From: Isoptericola sp. QY 916
GTDB lineage: Bacteria; Actinomycetota; Actinomycetes; Actinomycetales; Cellulomonadaceae
Direction of reading: 5' to 3'
DNA length: 42,095 nt
Assembly (NCBI GenBank): GCA_026934365.1
Contig: JADHZE010000006.1
Span: 1-42,095 of the forward strand
Position 1 is the first letter of the stretch, and every line of letters starts with the position of its first letter. This document shows, piece by piece, positions 16,588-24,927 of the stretch. The notes under the pieces are model-generated. The model had not been told where the DNA came from. It saw nothing but the letters and a program-made list of their open reading frames with translations, and did not search any database. The position numbers and the translations under genes are program-made.

Positions 16588-17196
16588 ATGCCCGATCCGA
16601 GCGCCTCACCTGCCGCCCCCCACCGGCCTCGGAGCGAGGCGAGCCGACGCGCCATCCTGGACGCGAGCCTGGACCTGTGCGGGGAGCACGGGTACGGCGC
16701 GGTGACGGTCGAGGCGATCGCCGCGCGCGCGGGCGTCAGCAAGAAGACCATCTACCGCTGGTGGCCCTCCAAGGGCGCGGTCGTCCTCGAGGCGCTGGAC
16801 GACGCGGCGAACCCGTCGGCCGACTTCCCGCACACCGACGACCTGCGGGCCGACCTCGTCGAGCAGATGGAGGGTCTGCTGCGCGGGCTGTTGGCCGACC
16901 GCCGGTTCGGCCGGGCACTGGTCGGCCTGATCGCCGACACGCAGCACGACCCGCAGCTCGCCCGGGGCCTCGTCGACGACCTGTACCGCCCGCGCGTCGA
17001 GGACGCCAGGCAGCGTCTGGCCGTGGCCCGCGACGCCGGCCAGCTTCGCGCCGACGCCGACCTCGACCTGGTGATCGAGCTGCTGTACGGGCCCGTGTAC
17101 TACCGGCTGCTGCTCCACCAGGGCGAGCTGCAGACCACCGACGAGCTGCGGACGCTCGTCGACCACGTCCTCCGGTCCGCCGCGGCGGCTTCCTGA
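16588..17196 (+). CDS. TetR/AcrR-family regulator
   Basis: 202 residues from ATG 16588; TTTAAGAT ten bases upstream may belong to the promoter, and no clear ribosome site is seen. The DNA-binding domain is residues 14-65: RRAILDASLDLCGEHGYGAV, EAIAARAGVSKKTIYRWWPS. The C-terminal ligand domain matches the TetR_C_16-like group (FGRALVGLIADTQHDPQLAR, ELLYGPVYYRLLLHQGELQT). It diverges from the two S12 hydrolases and most likely represses them and itself. The ligand is unknown. Confidence 0.92.
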   Translation: MPDPSASPAAPHRPRSEASRRAILDASLDLCGEHGYGAVTVEAIAARAGVSKKTIYRWWPSKGAVVLEALDDAANPSADFPHTDDLRADLVEQMEGLLRGLLADRRFGRALVGLIADTQHDPQLARGLVDDLYRPRVEDARQRLAVARDAGQLRADADLDLVIELLYGPVYYRLLLHQGELQTTDELRTLVDHVLRSAAAAS

Positions 17197-17212
17197 CCGC
17201 GGACGCCCGCGC

Positions 17213-17653
17213 TCACGAGGGGTGTGCCGGCGCGGTCACACCCCGTGCGGAGAAGACCTCGCGAGCCACGAAGGTCGCGTTGAGGGCACGGGGGAAGCCG
17301 CAGTAGACGGCCGCGTGCAGGAGCGCCTCGATGATCTCCTCGGGCCGCAGGCCGACGTTGAGCGCGGCGCCGATGTGGACCTTCAGCTGGGGTTCGCATC
17401 CCCCGAGCGCGGTGAGGACACCCAGGGTGACGAGCTGACGGCTCCGGGGATCGAGGTCGGGGCGGTCGTAGACGTCTCCGAACGCGAAGGCCGCGACATG
17501 ATGGCCCAGTGCGGGGCTGATGTCGGCGAGGGAGTCGATCACCGCCTCGCCCTGATGGCCGTCGATCTGCGACAGGACGGCCTGGCCGTGACGGCGCCGG
17601 GCAAGGTTCGCGGGGCTGTCGATGTCGTGCTGCGGAGCAGGAGCGCTGGTCAT
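17213..17653 (-). CDS. Carboxymuconolactone decarboxylase family protein
   Basis: 146 residues. ATG overlaps the merR stop by four bases. CMD fold: LDPRSRQLVTLGVLTALGG near residue 68, LKVHIGAALNVGLRPEEIIE near residue 89, and HAAVYCGFPRALNATFVARE near residue 113. The AhpD-type CxxC is absent, so it is on the gamma-carboxymuconolactone decarboxylase side rather than a peroxidase-like AhpD. The members so placed are often of unknown substrate. It is the sole partner of the adjacent MerR regulator. Confidence 0.88.
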   Translation of the reverse strand: MTSAPAPQHDIDSPANLARRRHGQAVLSQIDGHQGEAVIDSLADISPALGHHVAAFAFGDVYDRPDLDPRSRQLVTLGVLTALGGCEPQLKVHIGAALNVGLRPEEIIEALLHAAVYCGFPRALNATFVAREVFSARGVTAPAHPS

Positions 17654-18114
17654 GGTCGGGGCGCCTTTCGGTACGTCGCGATCTTGTACTCGGTCGCCGC
17701 CAGGGCGAGCTGCAGCTGGGCGATCTGGGAGCGCAGCGTGTCGCGGTGCTCCAGGAGCATCTCCCTGCGTTCGGGCGCCGTGCCCTCCCCGGCGTCGGCG
17801 AGCTCGACGTAACGGCGCAGGTCGCTGATCGGCATGCCCGAGGTGCGCATCCGCGTCAGGAAGACCAGCCGGCGGACGGCGGAGGCGTCGTACCTGCGGT
17901 GTCCGGCCGGGTCACGCGCGACGCGGATCAGGCCGATGCGCTCGTAGTAGCGCAGGGTGTGGGGATTGACCCCGAGGTGGGTGGCCGTCGTCGCGATGTC
18001 CCACTCCGTCGCGTCGTCGTCGCGCACCAGCTCGCGCAACGACTCGACCGAGACCCCGCCGGACGGGTCGACGGCCAGGCGAAGTGCGTCCCTGAGGGCT
18101 TCGTCTCTCGTCAT
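17650..18114 (-). CDS. MerR-family regulator
   Basis: 154 residues from ATG 18112-18114; an ATG 33 bases further upstream is possible but lies in the presumed promoter. The winged helix is shifted inward: WDIATTATHLGVNPHTLRYY, ERIGLIRVARDPAGHRRYD, RLVFLTRMRTSGMPISDLRR, then a dimerisation coiled coil (RREMLLEHRDTLRSQIAQLQ). About 45 residues precede the HTH, unusual for MerR and of unknown role. No metal-binding cysteines, so a drug or small-molecule type. The upstream CTTGGAGCGCGCTC contains the ten-base palindrome GAGCGCGCTC (18135-18144), a likely autoregulatory site. Confidence 0.88.
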   Translation of the reverse strand: MTRDEALRDALRLAVDPSGGVSVESLRELVRDDDATEWDIATTATHLGVNPHTLRYYERIGLIRVARDPAGHRRYDASAVRRLVFLTRMRTSGMPISDLRRYVELADAGEGTAPERREMLLEHRDTLRSQIAQLQLALAATEYKIATYRKAPRP

Positions 18115-18210
18115 GACCGCCACGGTAGAAGTGTGAGCGCGCTCCAAGGCAAGGCTGTGCGCCCGACGGCGGTCCGGGAACAGGCCAGCAGGTCGGACGC
18201 GGCACCCGGG

Positions 18211-18498
18211 TCAGGCGGTCGCGGGCATGTCTCGGCCCGAGATGAGGAGCTCCTCCGGGAAGCAGTAGCCCCAGTGCTCGCCGGGCTCGAGGGATCGCAT
18301 CACCGGGTGGTCGGTGGCGTGGAAGTGCGCCGTCGCGTGCTTCGCCGGCGACGAGTCGCAGCACCCGACGTGGCCGCACTCCAGGCAGGCCCGCAGGTGC
18401 ACCCAGGTGCCGCCGGCGGCCACGCACTCGGGGCACGTGCCGAGCGCCTCGGGCGCGACGGGGACGATCCGGTCCAGGTGCGTGCACGTGCTCGTCAT
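18211..18498 (-). CDS. UBP-type zinc finger protein
   Basis: 95 residues from ATG 18496-18498 with GGGAG upstream. It is almost entirely one ZnF-UBP domain: CTHLDRI, TCPECVAAGGTWVHLRACLE, CGHVGCCDSSPAKHATAHFH and ATDHPVMRSLEPGEHWGYCF. All Cys/His zinc ligands are present. In eukaryotes this domain binds the free ubiquitin C-terminus; in bacteria its target is unknown. In actinobacteria it is often found near thioredoxin-reductase-like flavoproteins such as the one at 19973, from general recollection rather than anything shown here. It diverges from the response regulator gene. Confidence 0.92.
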   Translation of the reverse strand: MTSTCTHLDRIVPVAPEALGTCPECVAAGGTWVHLRACLECGHVGCCDSSPAKHATAHFHATDHPVMRSLEPGEHWGYCFPEELLISGRDMPATA

Positions 18499-18597
18499 GA
18501 TCACTCCCTCGCCGGCGGCTCCGGACGCCGCCCTCGGCGAGTCTAGGGACGTGCCACGTGCGCTGCGTCCTGGACGACGTCCCGCTAGCGTGTCGTC

Positions 18598-19368
18598 ATG
18601 CTGGCCGGACCCCGCCCCTCGAGCGGCGACGCCCCCTCGAGCGACGCCTACGAGCGCACCGCCGTCGTCGTGGAGGACGACCCTGACGTCCGCGACCTGC
18701 TCCACGCGGTGCTGACGCAGGCAGGTTTCGTCACGCGCACCGCGGCGTCGGGCCGCGAGGGCGTGGAGCTGGTGCGCAGCTTCGACCCGCTCGTCACGAC
18801 CCTCGACGTGGGGCTCCCCGACATCGACGGCTTCGAGGTGTGCCGCCGGATCCGCGCGGTGTCCGACACGTACGTCGTGATGCTGACGGCCCGCACGGAC
18901 GAGATCGACGCGCTCATGGGGCTGGACGCCGGCGCCGACGACTACCAGACCAAACCGTTCCGCCCCCGGGAGCTGCGGGCCAGGATCGAGGCGATGCTCC
19001 GCCGCCCTCGCAGGGAGGCGCCGCCGGCGGCCCCGGCGACCGCCGTCCCGTCCTTCGACGGGCTCGTCGTGAACGTGGCGGCGCGCACCGTCGACGTCGA
19101 CGGCGCGGAGGTGCACCTCACGCGCAGCGAGTTCGACCTCCTCGCCGCGCTCGCGGGCGCCCCGGGGCGCGCGATCCCCAAGGACGACCTGGTCCGGGTG
19201 CTGTGGGCCGGCGAGTACGACACCGGCACCCTGGTCACGGACCAGGACCGGCGCAGCGTGGAGGTGCACGTGACCAACCTGCGCCGCAAGCTCCGCGACG
19301 ACGCGGCGTCGCCCCGCTGGATCCGCACGGTGCGCGGTGTGGGCTACAGGTTCGACCACCCCTCCTGA
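18598..19368 (+). CDS. OmpR/PhoB-type response regulator
   Basis: 256 residues. A TAGCGT -10 box (18586-18591) six bases before the ATG suggests a leaderless transcript. Receiver: acidic pair in VVVEDDPDV, phospho-Asp70 in TTLDVGLPDIDGFEV, conserved Thr in VVMLTARTDEID and Lys in YQTKPFRPREL. The winged helix has VHLTRSEFDLLAALAG, a long insert and IRTVRGVGYRFD at the end. There is no adjacent histidine kinase; the neighbours are an Hpt-like protein and a flavoprotein with a pseudo-receiver. Direct repeats at 19921-19938 are a plausible target. Confidence 0.93.
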   Translation: MLAGPRPSSGDAPSSDAYERTAVVVEDDPDVRDLLHAVLTQAGFVTRTAASGREGVELVRSFDPLVTTLDVGLPDIDGFEVCRRIRAVSDTYVVMLTARTDEIDALMGLDAGADDYQTKPFRPRELRARIEAMLRRPRREAPPAAPATAVPSFDGLVVNVAARTVDVDGAEVHLTRSEFDLLAALAGAPGRAIPKDDLVRVLWAGEYDTGTLVTDQDRRSVEVHVTNLRRKLRDDAASPRWIRTVRGVGYRFDHPS

Positions 19369-19721
19369 GCGAGGGCGCTCGCGACGACGATCGCGGCGGT
19401 CCGGGCCTCGTCGGTGATCCGGTCGGTGTGCCGCTGTGCGCCGTCCACCCCGTCCTCCTCGAGGGCGTCGAGCCCCTGCGACGCGGCGTCCGCGAGCCGG
19501 TCCATCCCGAGCATGTCCGCCGTGCAGGCGAGCGTCAGGAGCACGTCGCGGGCGCCGTCGGCGTCGGTCCGCGCGAGGGCTCCCAGGAGCGCGCCGGTGC
19601 GGTGCGGCAGGAGGCCGGCCCAGGAGCCCGCAAAGCCGGCGACCGCGGCCCGGTCGCCGTCGAGGTCGTCGACGAGAGACTGCCACGCGGCCGCCGTGCC
19701 CGGGGGCAGGGCGGGCGTCAT
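19344..19721 (-). CDS. Hpt-like protein lacking the phosphorylatable histidine
   Basis: 125 residues from ATG 19719-19721. It overlaps the 3' end of the response regulator gene by 25 bases, tail to tail. Its helical pattern, [20 protein letters not shown] followed by VLLTLACTADMLGMDRLADA, resembles a histidine phosphotransfer domain (LLPxR, then SLHSSAxMxGAxxLA), but where Hpt has its histidine this protein has Ala in LACTA. If the alignment is right it cannot carry a phosphate and may act as a docking or inhibitory partner. The family call is a resemblance, not a proven match. Confidence 0.6.
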   Translation of the reverse strand: MTPALPPGTAAAWQSLVDDLDGDRAAVAGFAGSWAGLLPHRTGALLGALARTDADGARDVLLTLACTADMLGMDRLADAASQGLDALEEDGVDGAQRHTDRITDEARTAAIVVASALAQEGWSNL

Positions 19722-19740
19722 CGGGGCTCGCCGGGGTGTT

Positions 19741-19857
19741 CCTCCCGGAGCACCACGCGTCTCGCCGGCCGCGGGACCCGCCCGCGCGCCCAGGGGGAGG
19801 TGCGCGCGGCGGCCCCGAGGGGACCGGTCGACGAGACGGACATGGTGCTCCGGGAGG
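19741..19857. repeat. Long imperfect inverted repeat
   Basis: Arms CCTCCCGGAGCACCA (19741-19755) and its exact complement (19843-19857), extended after a small bulge by GTCTCG (19759-19764) against CGAGAC (19832-19837). The loop is about 67 bases. It lies in the otherwise empty stretch between the Hpt-like gene and the flavoprotein gene (19722-19972), upstream of both starts, so it could be a terminator, an operator or a folded leader. Confidence 0.65.
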
Positions 19858-19920
19858 TGATCAGGGGCTGAACGGACTCGATCCTGCGCTGCGGACCTCG
19901 GGGCGACCTCCGCGGCAGGA

Positions 19921-19938
19921 CAAGATCGCCTCAAGATC
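19921..19938 (+). promoter_or_regulatory. CAAGATC direct repeats with 11-bp period, likely OmpR-type regulator site
   Basis: CAAGATC occurs at 19921-19927 and again at 19932-19938; a weaker third copy CAGGGTT would start at 19943. An 11-bp period, one helical turn, is the hallmark of PhoB/OmpR-family sites. It lies directly upstream of the TACCCT -10 box (19961-19966) of the flavoprotein gene, in the place of the -35 region, as expected for activation. Confidence 0.6.
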
Positions 19939-19972
19939 TGCTCAGGGTTGCGGTGCCGCCTACCCTGACCGC

Positions 19973-21685
19973 ATGCCCGAGCGTCCGGAAGCGCGTCCCG
20001 TGATCCTGCTCGTCGCCGACGCGCACGCGTCCGAGGTGGAGCAGGAGTTCCGCGCCCGGTACGACCGGGACTACCGGGTCGAGCTCGTCGGGACCGCCGA
20101 CGCGGCGCTGGAGCGGCTGCGCGACCTGGTGGCCGCGCGGGAGCCGGTCGCGATGATCGCGGCGGAGCGGCGGCTGCCGGACGCGGCAGGGGTCGAGCTG
20201 CTGCACCAGGTGCCGGCGGTCGTCTCGACGGCGCGACGGGTGGCGCTGATCTCCGGCGACGAGTACGCCGACGCCCTGGACGAGATGCGGGCCGCGCTGC
20301 TGCGCCGCGACATGGACACGTTCGTCGGCATCCCGCGCGGCGCCCGCGACGAGGAGTTCCACACCGCCCTGGTCGAGCTGCTGTCGGAGTGGGGCTGGTC
20401 GGTGGCCCGCCCCACCGTGACGTCCACGGAGATCGTCGCGCCCCCCGGCGACCGCGACGCGGCCGCCGTCCGCGACCTGCTCGAACGGCTCGGCGTCCCG
20501 AACCGCGTGCTCGCACCCGACGCCGCAGACGCCCGCGACATCCTCCTGGCGGCGGGCCCGGGCGCCGTCCTGCCCGTGGTGCGCACGTTCGCCGGGCGGG
20601 TGCTGTCGGGCGCGACGGCGTCGGCCGTGGCGGAGGCGATGTACGGCGGCTACGACTCCATCCCGCCGGGCGAGATCGCCGACGTCGCCGTGGTCGGGGC
20701 GGGGCCGGCCGGGCTGGCGGCCGCCGTGTACGCGGCGTCCGAGGGGCTGTCGACGGTGGTGCTGGAGCGCGACGCGATCGGCGGCCAGGCCGGGTCGAGC
20801 TCGATGATCCGCAACTACCTCGGGTTCCCGCGCGGCATCTCGGGGATGCGGCTGGCGCTGCGCTCGCGCATCCAGGCGGGGCGGTTCGGCGCCCGCTTCT
20901 ACACCGGGCGCCCGGTGGCGCGCATCGAGCCCGGCCCGGCGGACGAGCCGGAGCACCACCACGTGCACGTCGAGGGCGCACAGCTGTGCGCGCGCACCGT
21001 CGTGCTCGCGACCGGCGTCTCCTACCGCCGGCTCGGCGTGCCGGGCGTCGACGAGCACGTCGGCACCGGCGTCCACTACGGCGCCGCGAGCTCGATGGCG
21101 CGCGAGATGACGGACCGCGACGTCGTCGTGGTGGGCGGCGGCAACTCCGCCGGCCAGGCCGCCGTGCACCTGGCGAAGTTCGCCGGCTCGGTGACGATCC
21201 TCGTACGGCGGGGGAGCATCGCCGAGACGATGTCGGACTACCTGGTGCGCGAGATCGCGGCGACGCCCACCATCGCCGTCCGCCCGCGCACGGTGATCAC
21301 GGACGGCGGCGGGGACGGGCGCCTGCAGTGGCTGATCACCGAGGACCTGGACACCGGCGAGCGGACGAAGACGCACGCCGACGGCCTGTTCTGCCTGCTC
21401 GGCGCGGAGCCGGACTGCGGCTGGCTGCCCGACGGCCTTGCGCGCGACGACCACGGCTTCGTCCTCACCGGCCGCGACGTGCCGCAGGAGCGCTGGGTGG
21501 ACGGGCGCCCGCCCGCCAGCCTGGAGACGACGCTGCGCGGCGTGTTCGCCGTCGGCGACGTGCGGGCCGGCTCGATGAAGCGCGTCGCGTCGGCCAGCGG
21601 CGAGGGCGCGTCCGTGCTGCCGCTGGTGCACACCCACCTCGCCTGGCTGCGGGCGCAGGAGTTCGGGGGAGGGAGCCCGGCATGA
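19973..21685 (+). CDS. Pseudo-receiver fused to a thioredoxin-reductase-like flavoprotein without redox cysteines
   Basis: 570 residues. TACCCT six bases before the ATG suggests leaderless translation. Residues 1-130 form a receiver-like domain (VILLVADAHASEVEQEF) in which the phospho-Asp position reads AERRLPDAAGVELL, Glu replacing Asp. Residues 135-225 resemble a thioredoxin-like linker. From about 238 there is a thioredoxin-reductase-type fold: VAVVGAGPAGLAAAVYAASE for FAD, IGGQAGSSSMIRNYLGFPRG, DVVVVGGGNSAGQAAVHLAK for NADPH, and GVFAVGDVRAGSMKRVASAS. The CxxC is replaced by HYGAASSMA, so it cannot reduce thioredoxin the usual way. It overlaps the next gene by four bases. Confidence 0.88.
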   Translation: MPERPEARPVILLVADAHASEVEQEFRARYDRDYRVELVGTADAALERLRDLVAAREPVAMIAAERRLPDAAGVELLHQVPAVVSTARRVALISGDEYADALDEMRAALLRRDMDTFVGIPRGARDEEFHTALVELLSEWGWSVARPTVTSTEIVAPPGDRDAAAVRDLLERLGVPNRVLAPDAADARDILLAAGPGAVLPVVRTFAGRVLSGATASAVAEAMYGGYDSIPPGEIADVAVVGAGPAGLAAAVYAASEGLSTVVLERDAIGGQAGSSSMIRNYLGFPRGISGMRLALRSRIQAGRFGARFYTGRPVARIEPGPADEPEHHHVHVEGAQLCARTVVLATGVSYRRLGVPGVDEHVGTGVHYGAASSMAREMTDRDVVVVGGGNSAGQAAVHLAKFAGSVTILVRRGSIAETMSDYLVREIAATPTIAVRPRTVITDGGGDGRLQWLITEDLDTGERTKTHADGLFCLLGAEPDCGWLPDGLARDDHGFVLTGRDVPQERWVDGRPPASLETTLRGVFAVGDVRAGSMKRVASASGEGASVLPLVHTHLAWLRAQEFGGGSPA

Positions 21686-22143
21686 CCGACGGCCCGCACG
21701 AGCCGCGGACGTTCCGGCGCAGCCGGTCCCGCGACGTGGGCGACGCGGTGATCGGCGTGCTCGTCCGGCTCGGGCTCGTCCCGGACACCTTCCTGCTGAC
21801 CACCCGGGGCCGGCGCTCGGCCGCCCCGCGCACGAACCCCGCGACCCTCGTCACCCTCGGTGGGCGCCGCTGGCTGGTCGCCCCGTACGGCGTCGTCTCC
21901 TGGGTGCACAACGTGCGCGCCGACCCGCGCGTGCTGCTGCGCCGGGGGTTCTCGCGGCACGTCTTCGTGGCACGGGCAGCCTCGGCCCAGGAGGCCGGGC
22001 CGGTGCTGCGGCAGTACGTGCGCCGGTCCCGGCCCACCCGGCCGTACTTCGCGGCCACCGTCGACTCCCCGGTGGAGGTCTTCGTCGCCGAGGCGGACCG
22101 GCACCCGGTGTTCGAGCTGGTGCCGTACGACACAGGTCGCTGA
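21682..22143 (+). CDS. Deazaflavin (F420)-dependent nitroreductase-family protein (DDN-like)
   Basis: 153 residues. ATG overlaps the flavoprotein stop. Features of the DUF385/DDN split-barrel family: LLTTRGRRSAAPRTNPATLV, RRWLVAPYGVVSWVHNVRAD and HPVFELVPYD at the C-terminus. Known members use F420H2 to reduce quinones or nitro compounds and protect against oxidative stress. Co-translation with the pseudo-receiver flavoprotein suggests a shared redox job, possibly electron transfer between flavin and deazaflavin, which is inference. Confidence 0.85.
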   Translation: MTDGPHEPRTFRRSRSRDVGDAVIGVLVRLGLVPDTFLLTTRGRRSAAPRTNPATLVTLGGRRWLVAPYGVVSWVHNVRADPRVLLRRGFSRHVFVARAASAQEAGPVLRQYVRRSRPTRPYFAATVDSPVEVFVAEADRHPVFELVPYDTGR

Positions 22144-22176
22144 CCCGCCGCGCGGCACGGGACGAACCGCGGTCGA

Positions 22177-24927
22177 ATGGGCGGCATGGGATCTGCGCAG
22201 GACGTCGCCACGGACGCGAGCCCCTGGTCACGACCGCCCGCCGAGGTGCTCGCGGCGCTCCGCACGGACGACGGCGGGCTGAGCGCCGCCGACGCGACGG
22301 CGCGGCTCGCGGAGGTCGGTCCCAACCGGCTGCCGCCGCCGGAGAAGGACCCGCTGTGGAAGCGGGTCCTCGTGCACTTCGACGACGTGCTCATCTACAT
22401 CCTGCTGGTCTCCGCGGTGCTCAAGGCGATCCTCGGCGACTGGGTCGACTTCACCGTGATCCTGCTGGTCGCGGTGGTGAACGCGGCGATCGGCTTCATC
22501 CAGGAGGGGCGCGCCGAGAGCGCGCTGAACGGCATCCGGCAGATGCTGTCCGTGCACGCCGAGGCCCGCCGCGACGGCGCGTGGGCCAAGATCGACGCCG
22601 ACGACGTCGTGCCGGGAGACGTGGTGCGCGTGCGCTCCGGCGACCGGGTGCCCGCCGACGTGCGCCTGCTGCAGGCCACCAACCTGCGCGTCGAGGAGTC
22701 GGCGCTCACGGGGGAGTCGGTCGCGGCGAGCAAGCGGGTCGACCCCGTGGACCCCGACGCCGGGGTGGGCGACCGCACCAGCATGCTGTTCTCCGGCACG
22801 CTCGTGGCCGCGGGCCAGGGCGTCGGGGTGGTCACCGCCACCGGCGAGCGCACCGAGATCGGCCGCATCCAGACGATGATCTCCGAGGTCACGAGCCTGG
22901 AGACGCCGCTGACCAAGCAGCTCGACCGGTTCGGCAAGCTGCTCGCGGTGCTCATCCTCGGCATGGCCGTGGTGATGGTCGTCGTCGGGCGCGTGGTGCA
23001 CGACTTCTCCGTGCCGGAGCTGGTCTCGGCGTCCATCGGGTTCGCCGTCGCCGCCGTCCCCGAGGGGCTGCCCGCCCTGGTGACGATCACCCTGGCGCTC
23101 GGCGTGCAGCAGATGGCGCGCCGCCGCGCCATCACGCGCAAGCTGCCCGCCGTCGAGACGCTCGGCTCCGTCACGACGATCTGCTCGGACAAGACGGGCA
23201 CGCTGACCAAGAACGAGATGACGGCGCGGACGGTGCGCACCGCCGGCCGGTCGTTCGACGTCGCGGGCGCGGGCTACGCACCCGTCGGCGAGCTCACGCT
23301 CGCGGGCGAGGGGTCGCGGCACGCCGACCTCGTCGACGACCGGGACCTCACCGCGGTCGTCGCCGTGATGATGCTGTGCAACGACGCGCGCGTGGTGCCG
23401 GGGGAGCCCGGCGGGCAGGGCGAGGACTGGCGGCTGGTCGGCGAGCCGACGGAGGGCGCGCTGCGCAGCCTCGGCATGAAGGCCGGCTTCGAGACGACGG
23501 GCTGGTCGCGGCGGGACCTGGTGCCTTTCGAGTCCGAGAACAAGTACATGGCGACCCTCGACCGGGCGCCCGACGGCGCGGAGGTCGTGCACCTCAAGGG
23601 CGCGCCCGACCGGGTGCTCGACCGGTGCACCACGCAGACCGCGCCGGACGGCACGGCGCAGTCGATCGACCGCGCGTTCTGGGAGGCGCAGATCGACGAG
23701 ATCGGCGGCCGGGGGCTGCGGGTGCTCGCGGCGGCCCGTCGCGGAGCGCCGGCCGGGGAGCTCGCCGACTCGCTCACCGGCCTCGAGCTGTGCGGCCTGG
23801 TCGGCATCGTCGACCCGCCGCGACCCGAGGCGATCGACGCCATCGCCCAGTGCCGCGACGCCGGCATCGCCGTCACGATGATCACCGGCGACCACGCCGG
23901 CACCGCCGTGGCGATCGGCCGCGAGATGGGCATCGTCCACGACGAGGTCGGCCCGGACGGCACGGGCCCCGCCGTCCTCACCGGCGCGGAGCTGGAGGCG
24001 ATGAGCACCGAGCAGCTGCGCGGCGTCGTCCAGGACGTGCACGTGTACGCCCGCACGAGCCCGGAGCACAAGATCCGCATCGTGTCGGCGCTGCAGGCGC
24101 ACGGCGAGGTGGTCGCGATGACGGGCGACGGCGTCAACGACGCCCCCGCGCTCACGCAGGCCGACGTCGGCGTCGCGATGGGCATCAAGGGCACGGAGGC
24201 CACGAAGGACGCGGCCGAGGTGGTGCTCGCCGACGACAACTTCGCCACCATCGAGCGGGCCGTGGAGGAGGGGCGGCGGATCTACGACAACATCCGCAAG
24301 TCCGTGCTCTTCCTGCTGCCCACCAACGGCGCGCAGTCGCTGGTCATCCTCGTGGCCGTGCTGTTCGGCCTGGTGCTGCCGCTCGCGCCCGTGCAGGTGC
24401 TGTGGATCAACATGATCACGGCCGTCACGCTGTCCCTCGGGCTCGCGTACGAGAAGGCCGAGCCGGGCGTGATGTCCCGGCCGCCCCGCGACCCGAAGGC
24501 CTCGATCCTCGATGCCGCGTTCGTGCGGCGCATCCTCATCGTGTCCCTGCTCATCGGCGGCGCCACGCTGCTCGTCTTCTACGCCGAGCGGGCGCAGGGC
24601 GCGCCGCTCGCCGAGGCGCAGACCACGGCCGTGACGATGCTGGCGCTCGGCCAGCTCGCGTACCTGTTCAACTGCCGGTTCCTGGACCGGTCGAGCCTCA
24701 CCCTCGACGTCCTGCGCGGCAACCGCGTCATCTGGATCTCGGCCGTCGCGCTCCTCGCCCTGCAGTGCGTGTTCGTCTACACGCCGTTCATGCACGACTG
24801 GTTCGACTCTTCCCCCATCGGCCTCGAGGAGTGGGGCAAGACGCTCGGCCTGGCCGTCGTCGTCTTCCTGCTCGTCGAGGTGGTCAAGGCGGTGGGCCGG
24901 GCGCGGCAGCGCCGCGCCCGGGCCTGA
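22177..24927 (+). CDS. Type II P-type cation-transporting ATPase
   Basis: 916 residues from ATG 22177 (ATG 22186 also possible; no ribosome site). Domains: N-terminal cation_ATPase_N; actuator TGES in [11 protein letters not shown]; membrane helix 4 PEGLP in [20 protein letters not shown]; phosphorylation Asp338 in [13 protein letters not shown]; hinge [20 protein letters not shown]. It looks like the SERCA/PMR1 group, but the helix 5 Glu is Gln in [13 protein letters not shown] and the helix 6 Asp is Ala in [14 protein letters not shown], so classical Ca2+ binding is damaged and another ion is likely. Its stop abuts the GH78 stop: TGATCA spans both, leaving no room for a terminator. Confidence 0.92.
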   Translation: MGGMGSAQDVATDASPWSRPPAEVLAALRTDDGGLSAADATARLAEVGPNRLPPPEKDPLWKRVLVHFDDVLIYILLVSAVLKAILGDWVDFTVILLVAVVNAAIGFIQEGRAESALNGIRQMLSVHAEARRDGAWAKIDADDVVPGDVVRVRSGDRVPADVRLLQATNLRVEESALTGESVAASKRVDPVDPDAGVGDRTSMLFSGTLVAAGQGVGVVTATGERTEIGRIQTMISEVTSLETPLTKQLDRFGKLLAVLILGMAVVMVVVGRVVHDFSVPELVSASIGFAVAAVPEGLPALVTITLALGVQQMARRRAITRKLPAVETLGSVTTICSDKTGTLTKNEMTARTVRTAGRSFDVAGAGYAPVGELTLAGEGSRHADLVDDRDLTAVVAVMMLCNDARVVPGEPGGQGEDWRLVGEPTEGALRSLGMKAGFETTGWSRRDLVPFESENKYMATLDRAPDGAEVVHLKGAPDRVLDRCTTQTAPDGTAQSIDRAFWEAQIDEIGGRGLRVLAAARRGAPAGELADSLTGLELCGLVGIVDPPRPEAIDAIAQCRDAGIAVTMITGDHAGTAVAIGREMGIVHDEVGPDGTGPAVLTGAELEAMSTEQLRGVVQDVHVYARTSPEHKIRIVSALQAHGEVVAMTGDGVNDAPALTQADVGVAMGIKGTEATKDAAEVVLADDNFATIERAVEEGRRIYDNIRKSVLFLLPTNGAQSLVILVAVLFGLVLPLAPVQVLWINMITAVTLSLGLAYEKAEPGVMSRPPRDPKASILDAAFVRRILIVSLLIGGATLLVFYAERAQGAPLAEAQTTAVTMLALGQLAYLFNCRFLDRSSLTLDVLRGNRVIWISAVALLALQCVFVYTPFMHDWFDSSPIGLEEWGKTLGLAVVVFLLVEVVKAVGRARQRRARA

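Noticed and set aside
16461-16751. N-terminal extension of the second S12 hydrolase through the divergent region
   Set aside because: It would cover the operators and the tetR start, has no family similarity, and a GTG with a good ribosome site lies at 16460.
22228-24795. 855-codon minus-strand frame opposite the P-type ATPase
   Set aside because: A composition shadow: no domain, no ribosome site, and the plus-strand ATPase is complete.
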